Assembly: GCF_000498955.2 (NCBI RefSeq)
Contig: NZ_AYGX02000050.1
Span: 1-40,186 of the forward strand
DNA: 40,186 nt
Direction: 5' to 3'
Origin: Lactiplantibacillus fabifermentans DSM 21115
GTDB taxonomy: Bacteria > Bacillota > Bacilli > Lactobacillales > Lactobacillaceae
Shown here: positions 18,421-27,440 of the stretch, piece by piece
Numbering within the stretch: position 1 is the stretch's first letter
How the letters are laid out: every line of letters begins with the position of its first letter
Notes under the pieces: generated by a model
The model's input: only the letters and a program-made list of their open reading frames with translations
Databases searched by the model: none
What the model was told of the DNA's origin: nothing
Translations under genes and position numbers: made by a program

Positions 18421-18510
18421 GATTACACTTATTATTTGAATAACACGACAAAGTAGCCGCAACAACTTTTTGTTAGTTGCGGCTACTTTGTTGTATCTGA
18501 GTGATAGTCG
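18421..18510 (+). repeat. Family B stem-loop element, copy B2
   Basis: Stem 18448-18463 with 18476-18491 (perfect 16 bp, ACAAAGTAGCCGCAAC), loop containing TTTGTTAG. Flanks ATTACAC..TTATTTGAA before and TCTGAGTGATAGTC after match B1 and B3. Position after mutL fits a terminator role, but the T-tract is inside the loop, not after the stem. Confidence 0.75.
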
Positions 18511-18648
18511 ATGGGGCCCCAATGATTTGGGACGCGTTATAGGATGGCAAGGTGAAACTTAGCAAAAAATTAAGTTTGTCAAACACGACCGTGCAAGCGG
18601 GAAAACAATGGTAAAATAAGGCCATTATCCAAATCGAAGAAATGGGGC

Positions 18649-18663
18649 TCACCAACTTGGTGA
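18649..18663 (+). promoter_or_regulatory. Operator-like palindrome before yfhO
   Basis: TCACCAA-C-TTGGTGA is a perfect 7-bp inverted repeat ending seven bases before the ribosome site AAGGGG. A TAAAAT at 18612-18617 may be the promoter -10. The binding protein is unknown. Confidence 0.35.
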
Positions 18664-18682
18664 CGAGATAAGGGGAACGACA

Positions 18683-21600
18683 TTGATTAGTAGTAAGTTA
18701 CGAAAAATACCATTGTGGGTACAATACACCGGCATGTTTGTGCTCATTGCAGCGATTGCGTATAGCGGCTTGTTTTTGGCCGGGCGGACGTTGATTTGGG
18801 AAGTTGACGGGATTGCGCAACATTTTCCGATTTTGTTGGAGTTTCAAAAGATTTTGCAAAGCCACAGTTTGAAGTTAGCGAGTTGGTCGTGGAATCTCGG
18901 CTTGGGGGCCGATCAGTTAACGACGTTTGCGTATTATGTAGTGGGCGATCCGTTTAATTATTTGGTGGCCTTTGTGTCGCGGGCGCACTTGGAGTTTTGG
19001 TATCAAGCGCTTATTATTTTACGGCTATACGTCGTCGGCTTGGCATTTTTAGGGTTTAGTGGTCAGTTTAAATTTAGTCGCTTTAGTCGCTTGATTGGGA
19101 CATTGACTTACACCTTTACCGCTTATACATTTTATGTGGGCATGCATCATCCGTTCTTTTTATTGCCAATGATTTGGTTTCCATTGCTGTGCTGGAGTAT
19201 TGAACGGATTTTCCATGGTAAAAGTTGGCTACCACTTAGTTTAATTACCGCCGTGGTCATTATGAGTAATTTTTATTTTGCTTATTTATTGGCACTCGGT
19301 AGTCTCATCTACGCGTTAGTCCGGTTTTGGAATTTGAAACGGCAAGCGGCCCCGTTACGGTCGTTTGGTCAGCTTTTATGGCGTATTGTGATCGCGGTGC
19401 TACTTGGGGTGATGATGGCGGGAACGTTGTTAGTCCCAACATTACTAGCGATGCTAAATGCGACGCGGGCTAGTTTTAACTTTGCCAACGGCTTATGGAC
19501 TTATCCCATTAATTACTATGTTAACTTGCCCAATCGCTTGTTAACTAATGGTGGGAGCGTCCAATATTGGGTGACCCTAGGCTTGAGTGGCATCAGTTTT
19601 CTGGGGGCCATTTACACATTACGGCATTTCAAACGGTATTGGGTGTTAAATTGGGTCCTCGTGGCCATGATGATTGGCATTTTATTGCCTAGTTTTGCGG
19701 CCGTCTTTAATGTCTTTTCAACGCCTTCCAATCGGTGGTTGTTACTGGCGACTTTAGTCTTTGCGTTAGCAACGATGCACTTTGTGGACCAGTTGAGCTC
19801 GTTGACGGCGGGGGACTTGAAGTGGTTAGCCGGGGTTAGTGTCGGTTGGCTTGCGCTGATTTGGGTCATCAACGGTTTTTATTTAAATATTCGCAAACAT
19901 GATTTAGCGACATATCTCGTGATTTTAGTGTTAGTTGGCCTACTGCTAGCGCGCTCTAGCCTACATTTGACGAATCGTCAGTTCAATTGGTTGTTGCTAG
20001 GAATTGTCACGTTGAATTTAGCGAACAATGGCTTAGGCTGGTTGAGTATTAATACGAATTCGAATAGTACGGAGCAAATCCGGCGCGGGACGGCGATGCA
20101 GTGGGTCCATAATTATTTTGATGGCGCTGAAGCTGCCTTGCCAGAATCTGACCAGTTTTATCGCACGGCACTAATGCCTAATTACTATACGATGCGGTCG
20201 GCTGAGAGTGATGTTCCCATGGTTTTAGGCACTCACACGGTGGGATCTTATTTTTCCGTGCAAAGTGCGTATGTCGGTAAGCTCAGTCAAGACCTCGGTA
20301 ACAGTGAATACGCCATGAATTCACCGTTAGGGACCTTGAGCGAACGGACCACCTTCAGTAATTTATTAGGTGTGCGTTATTTGTTTGCCCGGCAAGACCA
20401 GCTGCAAGGGCAAGCCTTGCCAGCCGGCTACCAAGTGGTGACGGATAAAACTGGGGCGGCGAAAGTTTATGCCGATAAGTTTATTTATGGATTGAGTAAC
20501 CATACGGGCACGGTCTTGTTGCAATCGAAAAATGCGTTGCCGTTGGTCTATACGCAAAAACAACAAATTTCGACGGCGCAATTTGAAAAATTGAGTGCCG
20601 TTGACCGGGAACAGGCCATGTTACAAGGAGCAGTGACAACGCATTCGGCGGCCGGCGTGAAAAAAGTGGCAGTTAAGTCGACTGCTGAAACAGTCGATTA
20701 TACCGTGCAAGCCGATGCCACGAACGTGTTAGATAGTTTAGATAAGGTCATGATCTATCGGAATCAACATGCAACCGGGTCTTCGAACAATGCCTTGACC
20801 AAATTACCGGCCGATACGGTGACATTAACCCCAGAACAACGCGAGCTGTTGACGAGTGATACGGGTCTGACGCAGCCGTCGACCAAGTTGTTGCGGTTAA
20901 TTACCGCCAACGCCAGCATCATTGAACAGACCAATACTGATAATCAAAATGGGTTGAAGTCGTTAGCTAGCGACGTACAGGGGCATCAGATTCCGTATAC
21001 GTTAACCATCAATGAACCGAAAAAGTACCGTAATACGGAAATGTATTTGGTCTTATCGGGCATTAGTTATCAACGCTCATCCATTAAAAATGAGTTACAA
21101 ACGAGTCAAAATACAACCGTCTTCACCGGGCGGCCATATTCAAAAATTGACCATCTGAATGATATTCGTGACGGCTTAAAGGGCAACTTGAGTGCCAGTG
21201 GGTATTCCTTGACCGCTCAAACGGTTGACAATACGGTCAGTTTTAATCAGCTTGGGACGACGAACATGTCGGACTACGAACCACGGACGGCTGCGGTTAT
21301 CAACTTAGGTTACAGTAAGTACGCCCGCGGCAAGATTACCCTGAACTTCACGAGTATTCGCGGCTTGAAGTTCAAAAAAGCCGAATTAGTGGCGGTGCCG
21401 TTCGGTAAGCAATACACGCGCCAAACGCACCGATTACAAGACCAAGGTTTGACCAACTTACACGTGACCGACAATCAAGTGACTGGGAAGACCACGGCCA
21501 GTGCCAAGGCTAGCGTTTTGACGACGTCGATTCCATATTCGACCGGGTGGCAATTACAAGTTGACGGGCAACCGGTCAAAACGCAAGTCGTCAACGATGC

Positions 21601-21757
21601 CTTTGTCGGTGCTCGACTCAGCGCGGGCCGGTATCACATCAAGTTGACGTACACGACGCCGGGCTTAAAACTAGGCCAGATTCTCAGCGCGTTGGGCGCA
21701 ATACTAACGCTTGCTGCCGCCGGTTGGTTCACTTGGCGACGTTATCACCAATCGTAA
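18683..21757 (+). CDS. yfhO: YfhO-family membrane glycosyltransferase
   Basis: A 1024-residue membrane protein of the YfhO family. In Bacillus and Listeria relatives it transfers sugars, supplied on undecaprenyl phosphate by a CsbB-type enzyme, onto lipoteichoic acid or related polymers outside the cell. The N-terminal half (to about 460) has a dozen or more hydrophobic helices. The first outside loop holds the GT-C-like acidic motif WEVDGIAQHFP (about 35-45) and GLGADQLTTFAYYVVGDPFN. A large exterior domain (about 470-990) follows, then a final membrane helix near 998-1017 and a basic tail. The start is TTG 18683 with AAGGGG at 18670-18675. It is monocistronic. No csbB-like gene is nearby. 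The sugar and acceptor are not known here. Confidence 0.88.
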   Translation: MISSKLRKIPLWVQYTGMFVLIAAIAYSGLFLAGRTLIWEVDGIAQHFPILLEFQKILQSHSLKLASWSWNLGLGADQLTTFAYYVVGDPFNYLVAFVSRAHLEFWYQALIILRLYVVGLAFLGFSGQFKFSRFSRLIGTLTYTFTAYTFYVGMHHPFFLLPMIWFPLLCWSIERIFHGKSWLPLSLITAVVIMSNFYFAYLLALGSLIYALVRFWNLKRQAAPLRSFGQLLWRIVIAVLLGVMMAGTLLVPTLLAMLNATRASFNFANGLWTYPINYYVNLPNRLLTNGGSVQYWVTLGLSGISFLGAIYTLRHFKRYWVLNWVLVAMMIGILLPSFAAVFNVFSTPSNRWLLLATLVFALATMHFVDQLSSLTAGDLKWLAGVSVGWLALIWVINGFYLNIRKHDLATYLVILVLVGLLLARSSLHLTNRQFNWLLLGIVTLNLANNGLGWLSINTNSNSTEQIRRGTAMQWVHNYFDGAEAALPESDQFYRTALMPNYYTMRSAESDVPMVLGTHTVGSYFSVQSAYVGKLSQDLGNSEYAMNSPLGTLSERTTFSNLLGVRYLFARQDQLQGQALPAGYQVVTDKTGAAKVYADKFIYGLSNHTGTVLLQSKNALPLVYTQKQQISTAQFEKLSAVDREQAMLQGAVTTHSAAGVKKVAVKSTAETVDYTVQADATNVLDSLDKVMIYRNQHATGSSNNALTKLPADTVTLTPEQRELLTSDTGLTQPSTKLLRLITANASIIEQTNTDNQNGLKSLASDVQGHQIPYTLTINEPKKYRNTEMYLVLSGISYQRSSIKNELQTSQNTTVFTGRPYSKIDHLNDIRDGLKGNLSASGYSLTAQTVDNTVSFNQLGTTNMSDYEPRTAAVINLGYSKYARGKITLNFTSIRGLKFKKAELVAVPFGKQYTRQTHRLQDQGLTNLHVTDNQVTGKTTASAKASVLTTSIPYSTGWQLQVDGQPVKTQVVNDAFVGARLSAGRYHIKLTYTTPGLKLGQILSALGAILTLAAAGWFTWRRYHQS

Positions 21758-21788
21758 GTCCAGCTCAGATCTAGGCTTCAATTGTTGG

Positions 21789-21970
21789 CCTCCAGCCAGT
21801 TAGCCAGGGTTCTCGTGCTGGGACCGGTCAGCGCCAAAAAGCGGTCGCTGGCCTCGCTTTTGAGCTCAGCCAAGCCCGCTAATCTCAAAAGTCGTCCTTG
21901 TTCTAAGCCGAGAAAGTCACTCGACTAAGAACAACTTCAGCACGTTCGCCCTGGCTAACCGGCTTCCGGG
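21789..21970 (+). repeat. Family A cloverleaf element, copy A2
   Basis: Closing stem: GCCAGTTAGCCAGGG (from 21794) pairs with CCCTGGCTAACCGGC (to 21963), and CTCGTGCTG with CAGCACG inside. First arm GGTCAGCG (21826-21833) with CGCTGGCC (21846-21853), loop CCAAAAAGCGGT, identical to A1 although the stem differs. Second arm CTTTTGAG with CTCAAAAG. Third arm GTTCTAAG with CTAAGAAC. A family B copy follows 12 bases later. Confidence 0.85.
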
Positions 21971-21982
21971 ACGTCATTGCTA

Positions 21983-22080
21983 AATTACACGTATTATTTG
22001 AACAGCATGACAAAGGAGCCGCCACTATTCTGTTGTACTAGTGGCGACTCCTTTGTCGTGTCTGAATGATAGTCGTAATT
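21983..22080 (+). repeat. Family B stem-loop element, copy B3
   Basis: Stem 22009-22027 with 22039-22057 (GACAAAGGAGCCGCCACTA, one G-T type change). Flanks AATTACAC..TTATTTGAACA and TCTGAATGATAGTCGTAATT match B1 and B2. It sits between the convergent yfhO and the minus-strand hypothetical gene. Confidence 0.78.
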
Positions 22081-22115
22081 ACTGCTGACCGGAAGCGGCA
22101 AGATCGCTCAGTGGT

Positions 22116-22143
22116 ATTTTACAGTAAATATTTACCGTGAAAT
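22116..22143. terminator. 28-bp near-perfect palindrome between convergent genes
   Basis: Arms 22116-22129 and 22130-22143 pair at 13 of 14 positions counting one G-T, with GTAAATATTTAC at the centre. It sits 10 bases past the stop codon of the minus-strand gene, so a bidirectional terminator or a protein-binding site are both possible. Confidence 0.4.
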
Positions 22144-22153
22144 CAGAACAGAT

Positions 22154-22669
22154 TTAAGCGTTCAAAAATTCAATCAAATGGTCGGGAACTTCGACTGGTG
22201 CTTTGAACTTGGCCCATTCTTGGTCAGCAACGAGCATGACTAACGGCGTGCTAATGGTCGTTAACCAGGTTTTGCGGGGTTCGATGGGGGCTAAAGTTTC
22301 CGTGATGTCGGCGGTGACGTCAGCGTCAGTGATTTGCCAGAGTCGGTGGGTCACCCCGTGGTCGTCCGTTAATTCGAAGGCCTTCGGAAAGTGACCGACC
22401 CAATCGTCAATCAACATTTCAATCACGGGTTGTTGTGAATAGAGCACGGTGTTGATGGTGCTCGGGATTACGGTGGTGACCGTTTTCCCCGCCGGCCAGC
22501 TGGCAATTAAGCGCCACTGGTGCACGCCGTCTTTAGTGAGCTCGTACCAGTAATAGCTGGGCGCAGTGACGGGCTTGGCATCACTGGCTTGCCAGTCGGG
22601 GGTATTGCTTTTTAGTTTTTCAAGGCCACTAGTGGTTGGTAAGCTAGCAGCAAATGGTTTTAAGTCCAT
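22154..22669 (-). CDS. Hypothetical protein, 171 residues
   Basis: I do not recognise this protein. It is soluble and acidic, without signal peptide or membrane helix, and rich in Trp and Thr (WYELTKDGVHQWRLIASWPAG; WVGHFPKAFELTDDHGVTHRLW). The pattern suggests a single all-beta or alpha/beta domain. ATG 22669 is chosen because GAGGAG lies nine bases before it on the minus strand; the frame's TTG three codons earlier abuts that ribosome site. Real coding is supported by the full-length frame, a good ribosome site and codon use like its neighbours. It stands alone, convergent with yfhO and divergent from ruvA. It is one of only two confident genes on the minus strand. Confidence 0.75.
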   Translation of the reverse strand: MDLKPFAASLPTTSGLEKLKSNTPDWQASDAKPVTAPSYYWYELTKDGVHQWRLIASWPAGKTVTTVIPSTINTVLYSQQPVIEMLIDDWVGHFPKAFELTDDHGVTHRLWQITDADVTADITETLAPIEPRKTWLTTISTPLVMLVADQEWAKFKAPVEVPDHLIEFLNA

Positions 22670-22778
22670 GTTGGTCAACTCCTCGGTCTATGAGCATAGC
22701 ATAATTTAACGGGCTTGCCGAGAATTTCGTGAGAATTTTTTATTACGGTAGCGACAGTATCAAGCGACCGGGGAAATG

Positions 22779-22810
22779 TGGTACAATTTACGAAGCAAAC
22801 ATATGTTTTT
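22779..22810 (+). promoter_or_regulatory. Extended -10 promoter and SOS-like palindrome before ruvA
   Basis: TGG-TACAAT (22779-22787) is an extended -10. Ten bases on, AACATATGTT (22798-22807) is a perfect palindrome whose core agrees with the inner part of the LexA box, but the outer CG bases are missing. Damage control of ruvAB is known in Bacillus; here it is inferred. Confidence 0.45.
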
Positions 22811-22830
22811 ATTAAAGGAGTTTTTGGACC

Positions 22831-23439
22831 GTGTATGAATATTTCTTAGGCCAAATTACCGATGTGACCCCCAGCTTTGTCGTAATCGAAGTGGCGGGCA
22901 TCGGGTATAAAGTATTAACAGCCAATCCATATCGTTATCAAGTTGCCAATGAACCGGTCAAGATGTATATTCATCAAGCGGTTAGCGAAAACGGCATGAG
23001 CTTATTCGGTTTTTACGATGCCGATGAAAAGGCACTTTTTGAAAAATTATTAAATGTTTCTGGAATTGGCCCCAAGTCGGCGTTAGCCATTTTAGCTAAT
23101 AACGACCATTCGGGCTTGATTCAAGCCATCAATCAAGAAAATGCCACGTACTTAACGAGTTTCCCCGGGGTCGGTAAGAAGACCGCCCAACAAATCGTGT
23201 TAGATTTAAAAGGCAAACTCAACGACTTAAACGTTGACGTCACTGGACAAACGGAATTAGACGTGACGACGCCGGCGGTTGATAGCGCCTTGGCAGATGC
23301 GTTAGCCGCCTTAAAAGCGTTAGGATACTCGGCACGTGAAGTGAAGAAGATTACGAAGAAACTCGAAACTTATAGTCAAAATCATGCAGTTGATACGAAT
23401 GACTTATTAAGTGAAGGGTTACGGTTATTGACGAAATAG
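22831..23439 (+). CDS. ruvA: Holliday junction branch migration complex subunit RuvA
   Basis: Binds four-way DNA junctions as a tetramer and loads the RuvB motor. 202 residues. OB-fold N-domain at 1-65 ([20 protein letters not shown]). Two helix-hairpin-helix motifs: [16 protein letters not shown] (about 71-86) and [20 protein letters not shown] (about 111-130). The small C-terminal domain that touches RuvB spans about 150-202 ([15 protein letters not shown]). The start is GTG 22831 with AAAGGAG at 22814-22820. ruvB follows after 11 bases. Confidence 0.97.
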   Translation: MYEYFLGQITDVTPSFVVIEVAGIGYKVLTANPYRYQVANEPVKMYIHQAVSENGMSLFGFYDADEKALFEKLLNVSGIGPKSALAILANNDHSGLIQAINQENATYLTSFPGVGKKTAQQIVLDLKGKLNDLNVDVTGQTELDVTTPAVDSALADALAALKALGYSAREVKKITKKLETYSQNHAVDTNDLLSEGLRLLTK

Positions 23440-23450
23440 GAGGGATATTA

Positions 23451-24461
23451 GTGGACGACGACAAATTATTATCCGGCGACAATCTTGATGCGGCTGAAGG
23501 TTCCTTAGAAAAGTCGCTGCGTCCGCAAACGTTAGCCCAATATATCGGTCAAGACCAAGTCAAACATGAACTCGGCGTGTATATCGAGGCCGCCCGTAAG
23601 CGGGAAGAATCACTGGACCACGTCTTACTCTTTGGCCCCCCGGGGTTAGGGAAGACGACGTTAGCGATGGTCATTGCCAATGAGATGCAAGTCCACATTC
23701 GTACGACGAGTGGTCCGGCGATTGAAAAGCCGGGGGATTTAGTCGCGCTCTTGAATGAATTGGAACCTGGTGATATCTTATTTATTGATGAAATCCATCG
23801 GTTGCCTAAAATTGTCGAAGAAATGTTGTATTCGGCGATGGAAGACTTTTATGTCGATATCGTGGTCGGTCAAGGCCCCACGGCGCATCCGGTGCATTTC
23901 CCGTTACCACCGTTTACTTTAATCGGGGCGACCACCCGTGCAGGGATGTTATCAGCGCCATTGCGTGATCGGTTTGGAATTGTCGAACATATGGAATATT
24001 ACCAAGTTAGTGACTTGGAAGACATCGTTAAACGGACCGCCGATATTTTTACGACGCCGATTAAACCTTCTGGCGCGCATGAAATTGCCCGCCGCTCGCG
24101 GGGGACGCCGCGGATTGCGAACCGCTTATTCAAACGGATTCGTGACTTTGCAGAAGTTGCTGACCAAGCCGCGATTGATGAAATCATCGTGAGTCGCTCG
24201 CTGACGTATTTGCGGGTGGATGAAGACGGCCTTGATGAAACGGATAACAAGCTGTTACGGACGATGATTGAATATTACGATGGTGGTCCGGTCGGCTTAG
24301 CAACCATTGCGGCCAATATCGGTGAAGAAACCGACACAATTGCCGAAGTGGTCGAACCATACTTGCTCCAAATTGGGTTTCTCAAACGGACGCAACGTGG
24401 GCGCGTCGTTACCGTTAAAGGTTATGAACATTTAGGATTAGCTTACCCAGAACATAAATAA
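23451..24461 (+). CDS. ruvB: Holliday junction DNA helicase RuvB
   Basis: An AAA+ hexameric motor that drives branch migration with RuvA. 336 residues, usual length. Walker A GPPGLGKT at 62-69; Walker B with DEIH at 113-116; sensor and arginine-finger region [19 protein letters not shown]; a winged-helix DNA-binding C-terminus ([17 protein letters not shown]). The start is GTG 23451 with GGAGGG overlapping the end of ruvA. No ruvC is present, as normal in Firmicutes where RecU acts. queA follows after 19 bases, giving a ruvA-ruvB-queA operon. Confidence 0.98.
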   Translation: MDDDKLLSGDNLDAAEGSLEKSLRPQTLAQYIGQDQVKHELGVYIEAARKREESLDHVLLFGPPGLGKTTLAMVIANEMQVHIRTTSGPAIEKPGDLVALLNELEPGDILFIDEIHRLPKIVEEMLYSAMEDFYVDIVVGQGPTAHPVHFPLPPFTLIGATTRAGMLSAPLRDRFGIVEHMEYYQVSDLEDIVKRTADIFTTPIKPSGAHEIARRSRGTPRIANRLFKRIRDFAEVADQAAIDEIIVSRSLTYLRVDEDGLDETDNKLLRTMIEYYDGGPVGLATIAANIGEETDTIAEVVEPYLLQIGFLKRTQRGRVVTVKGYEHLGLAYPEHK

Positions 24462-24480
24462 TAGATAAGAGGTCACACAC

Positions 24481-25515
24481 ATGAGCTTAACACTTGAAGA
24501 TTTTGACTATGATTTACCACACGAATTAATCGCGCAAACGCCAATCAAACAACGTGACACGTCACGCTTACTCGAACTTGACCGTCAGACTGGTGAAATG
24601 CAAGATAAGCATTTTTACGACATCATCGACCAATTAAACCCTGGTGACGCAGTTGTTATGAATAACTCCCGGGTCATGCCGGCCCGACTATACGGGGTTA
24701 AACCGGAAACTGGCGGTCATTGCGAAGTTTTATTACTCCACAATACCGAAGGCGACCAATGGGAAACCTTGATGAAGCCAGCTAAACGGCTCAAAGTCGG
24801 CACGGTCGTTTCATTTGGTGACGGTAAGTTAACTGCCACGGTCACGGAAGAAAAAGAAGACGGCATTCGAATGATTGAATTCCATTACGATGGTATTTTC
24901 ATGGAAATCTTGGAAGCGTTAGGCGAAACGCCATTGCCACCATACATCAAAGAAAAACTCGACGACCCCGATCGTTACCAAACGGTCTACGCCAAAGAAA
25001 ACGGCTCCGCGGCGGCCCCAACTGCCGGTTTACATTGGACCAAAGACTTATTACAAAAAGTCCAAGATAAGGGCGTTAAGTTAGTTTATTTGACGTTACA
25101 CGTCGGCTTAGGGACTTTCCGCCCAGTCGAAGAAGATAACATCGAAGACCACAAGATGCACAGCGAATTTTATCGTTTAGACGAAGACGCGGCCAAGACC
25201 TTAAACGAAGTCCGGGCCAACGGTGGCCGGATTATCGCGACCGGGACGACTTCTATTCGGACTTTGGAAACTATCGGGACCAAGTTCGACGGTGAAATCA
25301 AGCCGGATTCAGGTTGGACCGACATCTTCATCAAACCTGGTTACCAATGGAAAGTGGTCGATGCATTCATCACCAACTTCCATTTACCAAAGTCCACGTT
25401 AGTCATGTTAGTCGCGGCCTTTACTGGTCGTGATATGATTTTGAACGCTTATCAACATGCGATTGATGAAAAGTATCGGTTCTTCAGTTTTGGGGATGCG
25501 ATGTTCATTCATTAA
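24481..25515 (+). CDS. queA: S-adenosylmethionine:tRNA ribosyltransferase-isomerase QueA
   Basis: Moves the ribosyl part of S-adenosylmethionine onto preQ1 at tRNA position 34 to form epoxyqueuosine. 344 residues, full length. Recognised by the N-terminal [25 protein letters not shown], the central PPYIK...[23 protein letters not shown] and the C-terminal [19 protein letters not shown]. The start is ATG 24481 with AAGAGG. Last gene of the ruvAB-queA unit. tgt, which performs the preceding modification step, lies about 710 bases downstream behind repeats and with its own promoter signal. Confidence 0.97.
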   Translation: MSLTLEDFDYDLPHELIAQTPIKQRDTSRLLELDRQTGEMQDKHFYDIIDQLNPGDAVVMNNSRVMPARLYGVKPETGGHCEVLLLHNTEGDQWETLMKPAKRLKVGTVVSFGDGKLTATVTEEKEDGIRMIEFHYDGIFMEILEALGETPLPPYIKEKLDDPDRYQTVYAKENGSAAAPTAGLHWTKDLLQKVQDKGVKLVYLTLHVGLGTFRPVEEDNIEDHKMHSEFYRLDEDAAKTLNEVRANGGRIIATGTTSIRTLETIGTKFDGEIKPDSGWTDIFIKPGYQWKVVDAFITNFHLPKSTLVMLVAAFTGRDMILNAYQHAIDEKYRFFSFGDAMFIH

Positions 25516-25517
25516 GA

Positions 25518-25627
25518 GTGTGACCAAACGCGGGTTGCTAGTGAGCAGAGCCTAGTGAGAGGCATGATGCGGTCTTGGCATCCTGCCCTTCACGTAGCTC
25601 AGCGCAGCTCGCAGCGTTTGGGCGCAC
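25518..25627 (+). repeat. 110-base imperfect hairpin after queA
   Basis: Ends GTGTGACCAAACGC (25518) and GCGTTTGGGCGCAC (to 25627) pair with two mismatches. Inner segments also pair (GTGAGC with GCTCA, GGCATGATGC with GGCATCCTGCC). Single copy in the window. It could be a transcript 3' structure or a repeat element. Confidence 0.6.
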
Positions 25628-25723
25628 GTTTCGGAAAAGTTAATCCGTTAAACCCGCAATGAAAAATAGGGCTGACTAACTAACGGCCGAAAACGCAGCA
25701 CTAAAAACGAAACACGTCGTAAG

Positions 25724-25754
25724 AAGGCTTGAACTTTGGGTTCGAGCCTTTTTA
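25724..25754 (+). terminator. Intrinsic terminator downstream of queA
   Basis: AAGGCTTGAAC (25724-25734) pairs with GTTCGAGCCTT (25740-25750), followed by Ts. Probable end of the ruvAB-queA transcript. Confidence 0.8.
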
Positions 25755-25851
25755 TAACACATCCAAAAAGTTCAAATATAGCATACTTGATGAACGAAAT
25801 CAGCCCTCTAAGTAAACGAATTAATGTGCTGGTGAGTAATACGGTAAATTA

Positions 25852-26033
25852 GCCGGTCGTCAGTGGGGACGCCGCCATGTCGCCATCAGTGACCGGTGGG
25901 TTTGGCCGGTGACTGATGGGGGACGACTTTTGAAACTGACAGGGGCTTTGGTCAGGTTCAAAAGCGCCTTTGAGCCCGTTTTTTTTGGCTCAAAGTCTGC
26001 CCCATGGCGGCGTTCCCACTGACGACTGGCGGC
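25852..26033 (-). repeat. Family A cloverleaf element, copy A3 (reverse)
   Basis: Closing stem of about 26 bp: GTCGTCAGTGGGGACGCCGC (from 25857) against its near-complement ending at 26033, and CCATG/CATGG inside. Plus-strand arms: CCATCAGTGACCGG with CCGGTGACTGATGG; CTTTTGAA with TTCAAAAG; CTTTGAG (25968-25974) with CTCAAAG (25989-25995). On the minus strand it aligns with A5 in arm order, including CGCTTTTGA and CAAAAGTCGTCC. The conserved loop reads CCAAAAAAAACGGG. Confidence 0.85.
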
Positions 26034-26061
26034 AAAAACGGCCCAATGAATTTGGCTGAAA

Positions 26062-26174
26062 CGTGCAAACCAGCACTGTGGATTCCGGTTGCTACGCCTA
26101 ATGACCACTCGGAAACCCGCCGAGTAATCATTAGGCTAGGCACCCCTCATCCACAACCCGTGCTGGTTTGCACG
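26062..26174 (+). repeat. 113-base hairpin before tgt
   Basis: CGTGCAAACCAGCAC (26062-26076) pairs exactly with GTGCTGGTTTGCACG (26160-26174). TGTGGA pairs with TCCACA, and CCTAATGA (26097-26104) with TCATTAGG near 26128-26135. Single copy. It ends ten bases before a TGC-TATCAT extended -10 (26184-26192), so it could influence tgt transcription. Confidence 0.65.
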
Positions 26175-26214
26175 CTGATTTCGTGCTATCATATTCAGAG
26201 TTTATACACACTAA

Positions 26215-27369
<1,155 letters not shown>

Positions 27370-27440
27370 GTGTACTAGTAATTTTTCAGCTAATTTGTTA
27401 AAGTTAAAGATAGTCAAACATAGATTAGGAGCGATAGACA

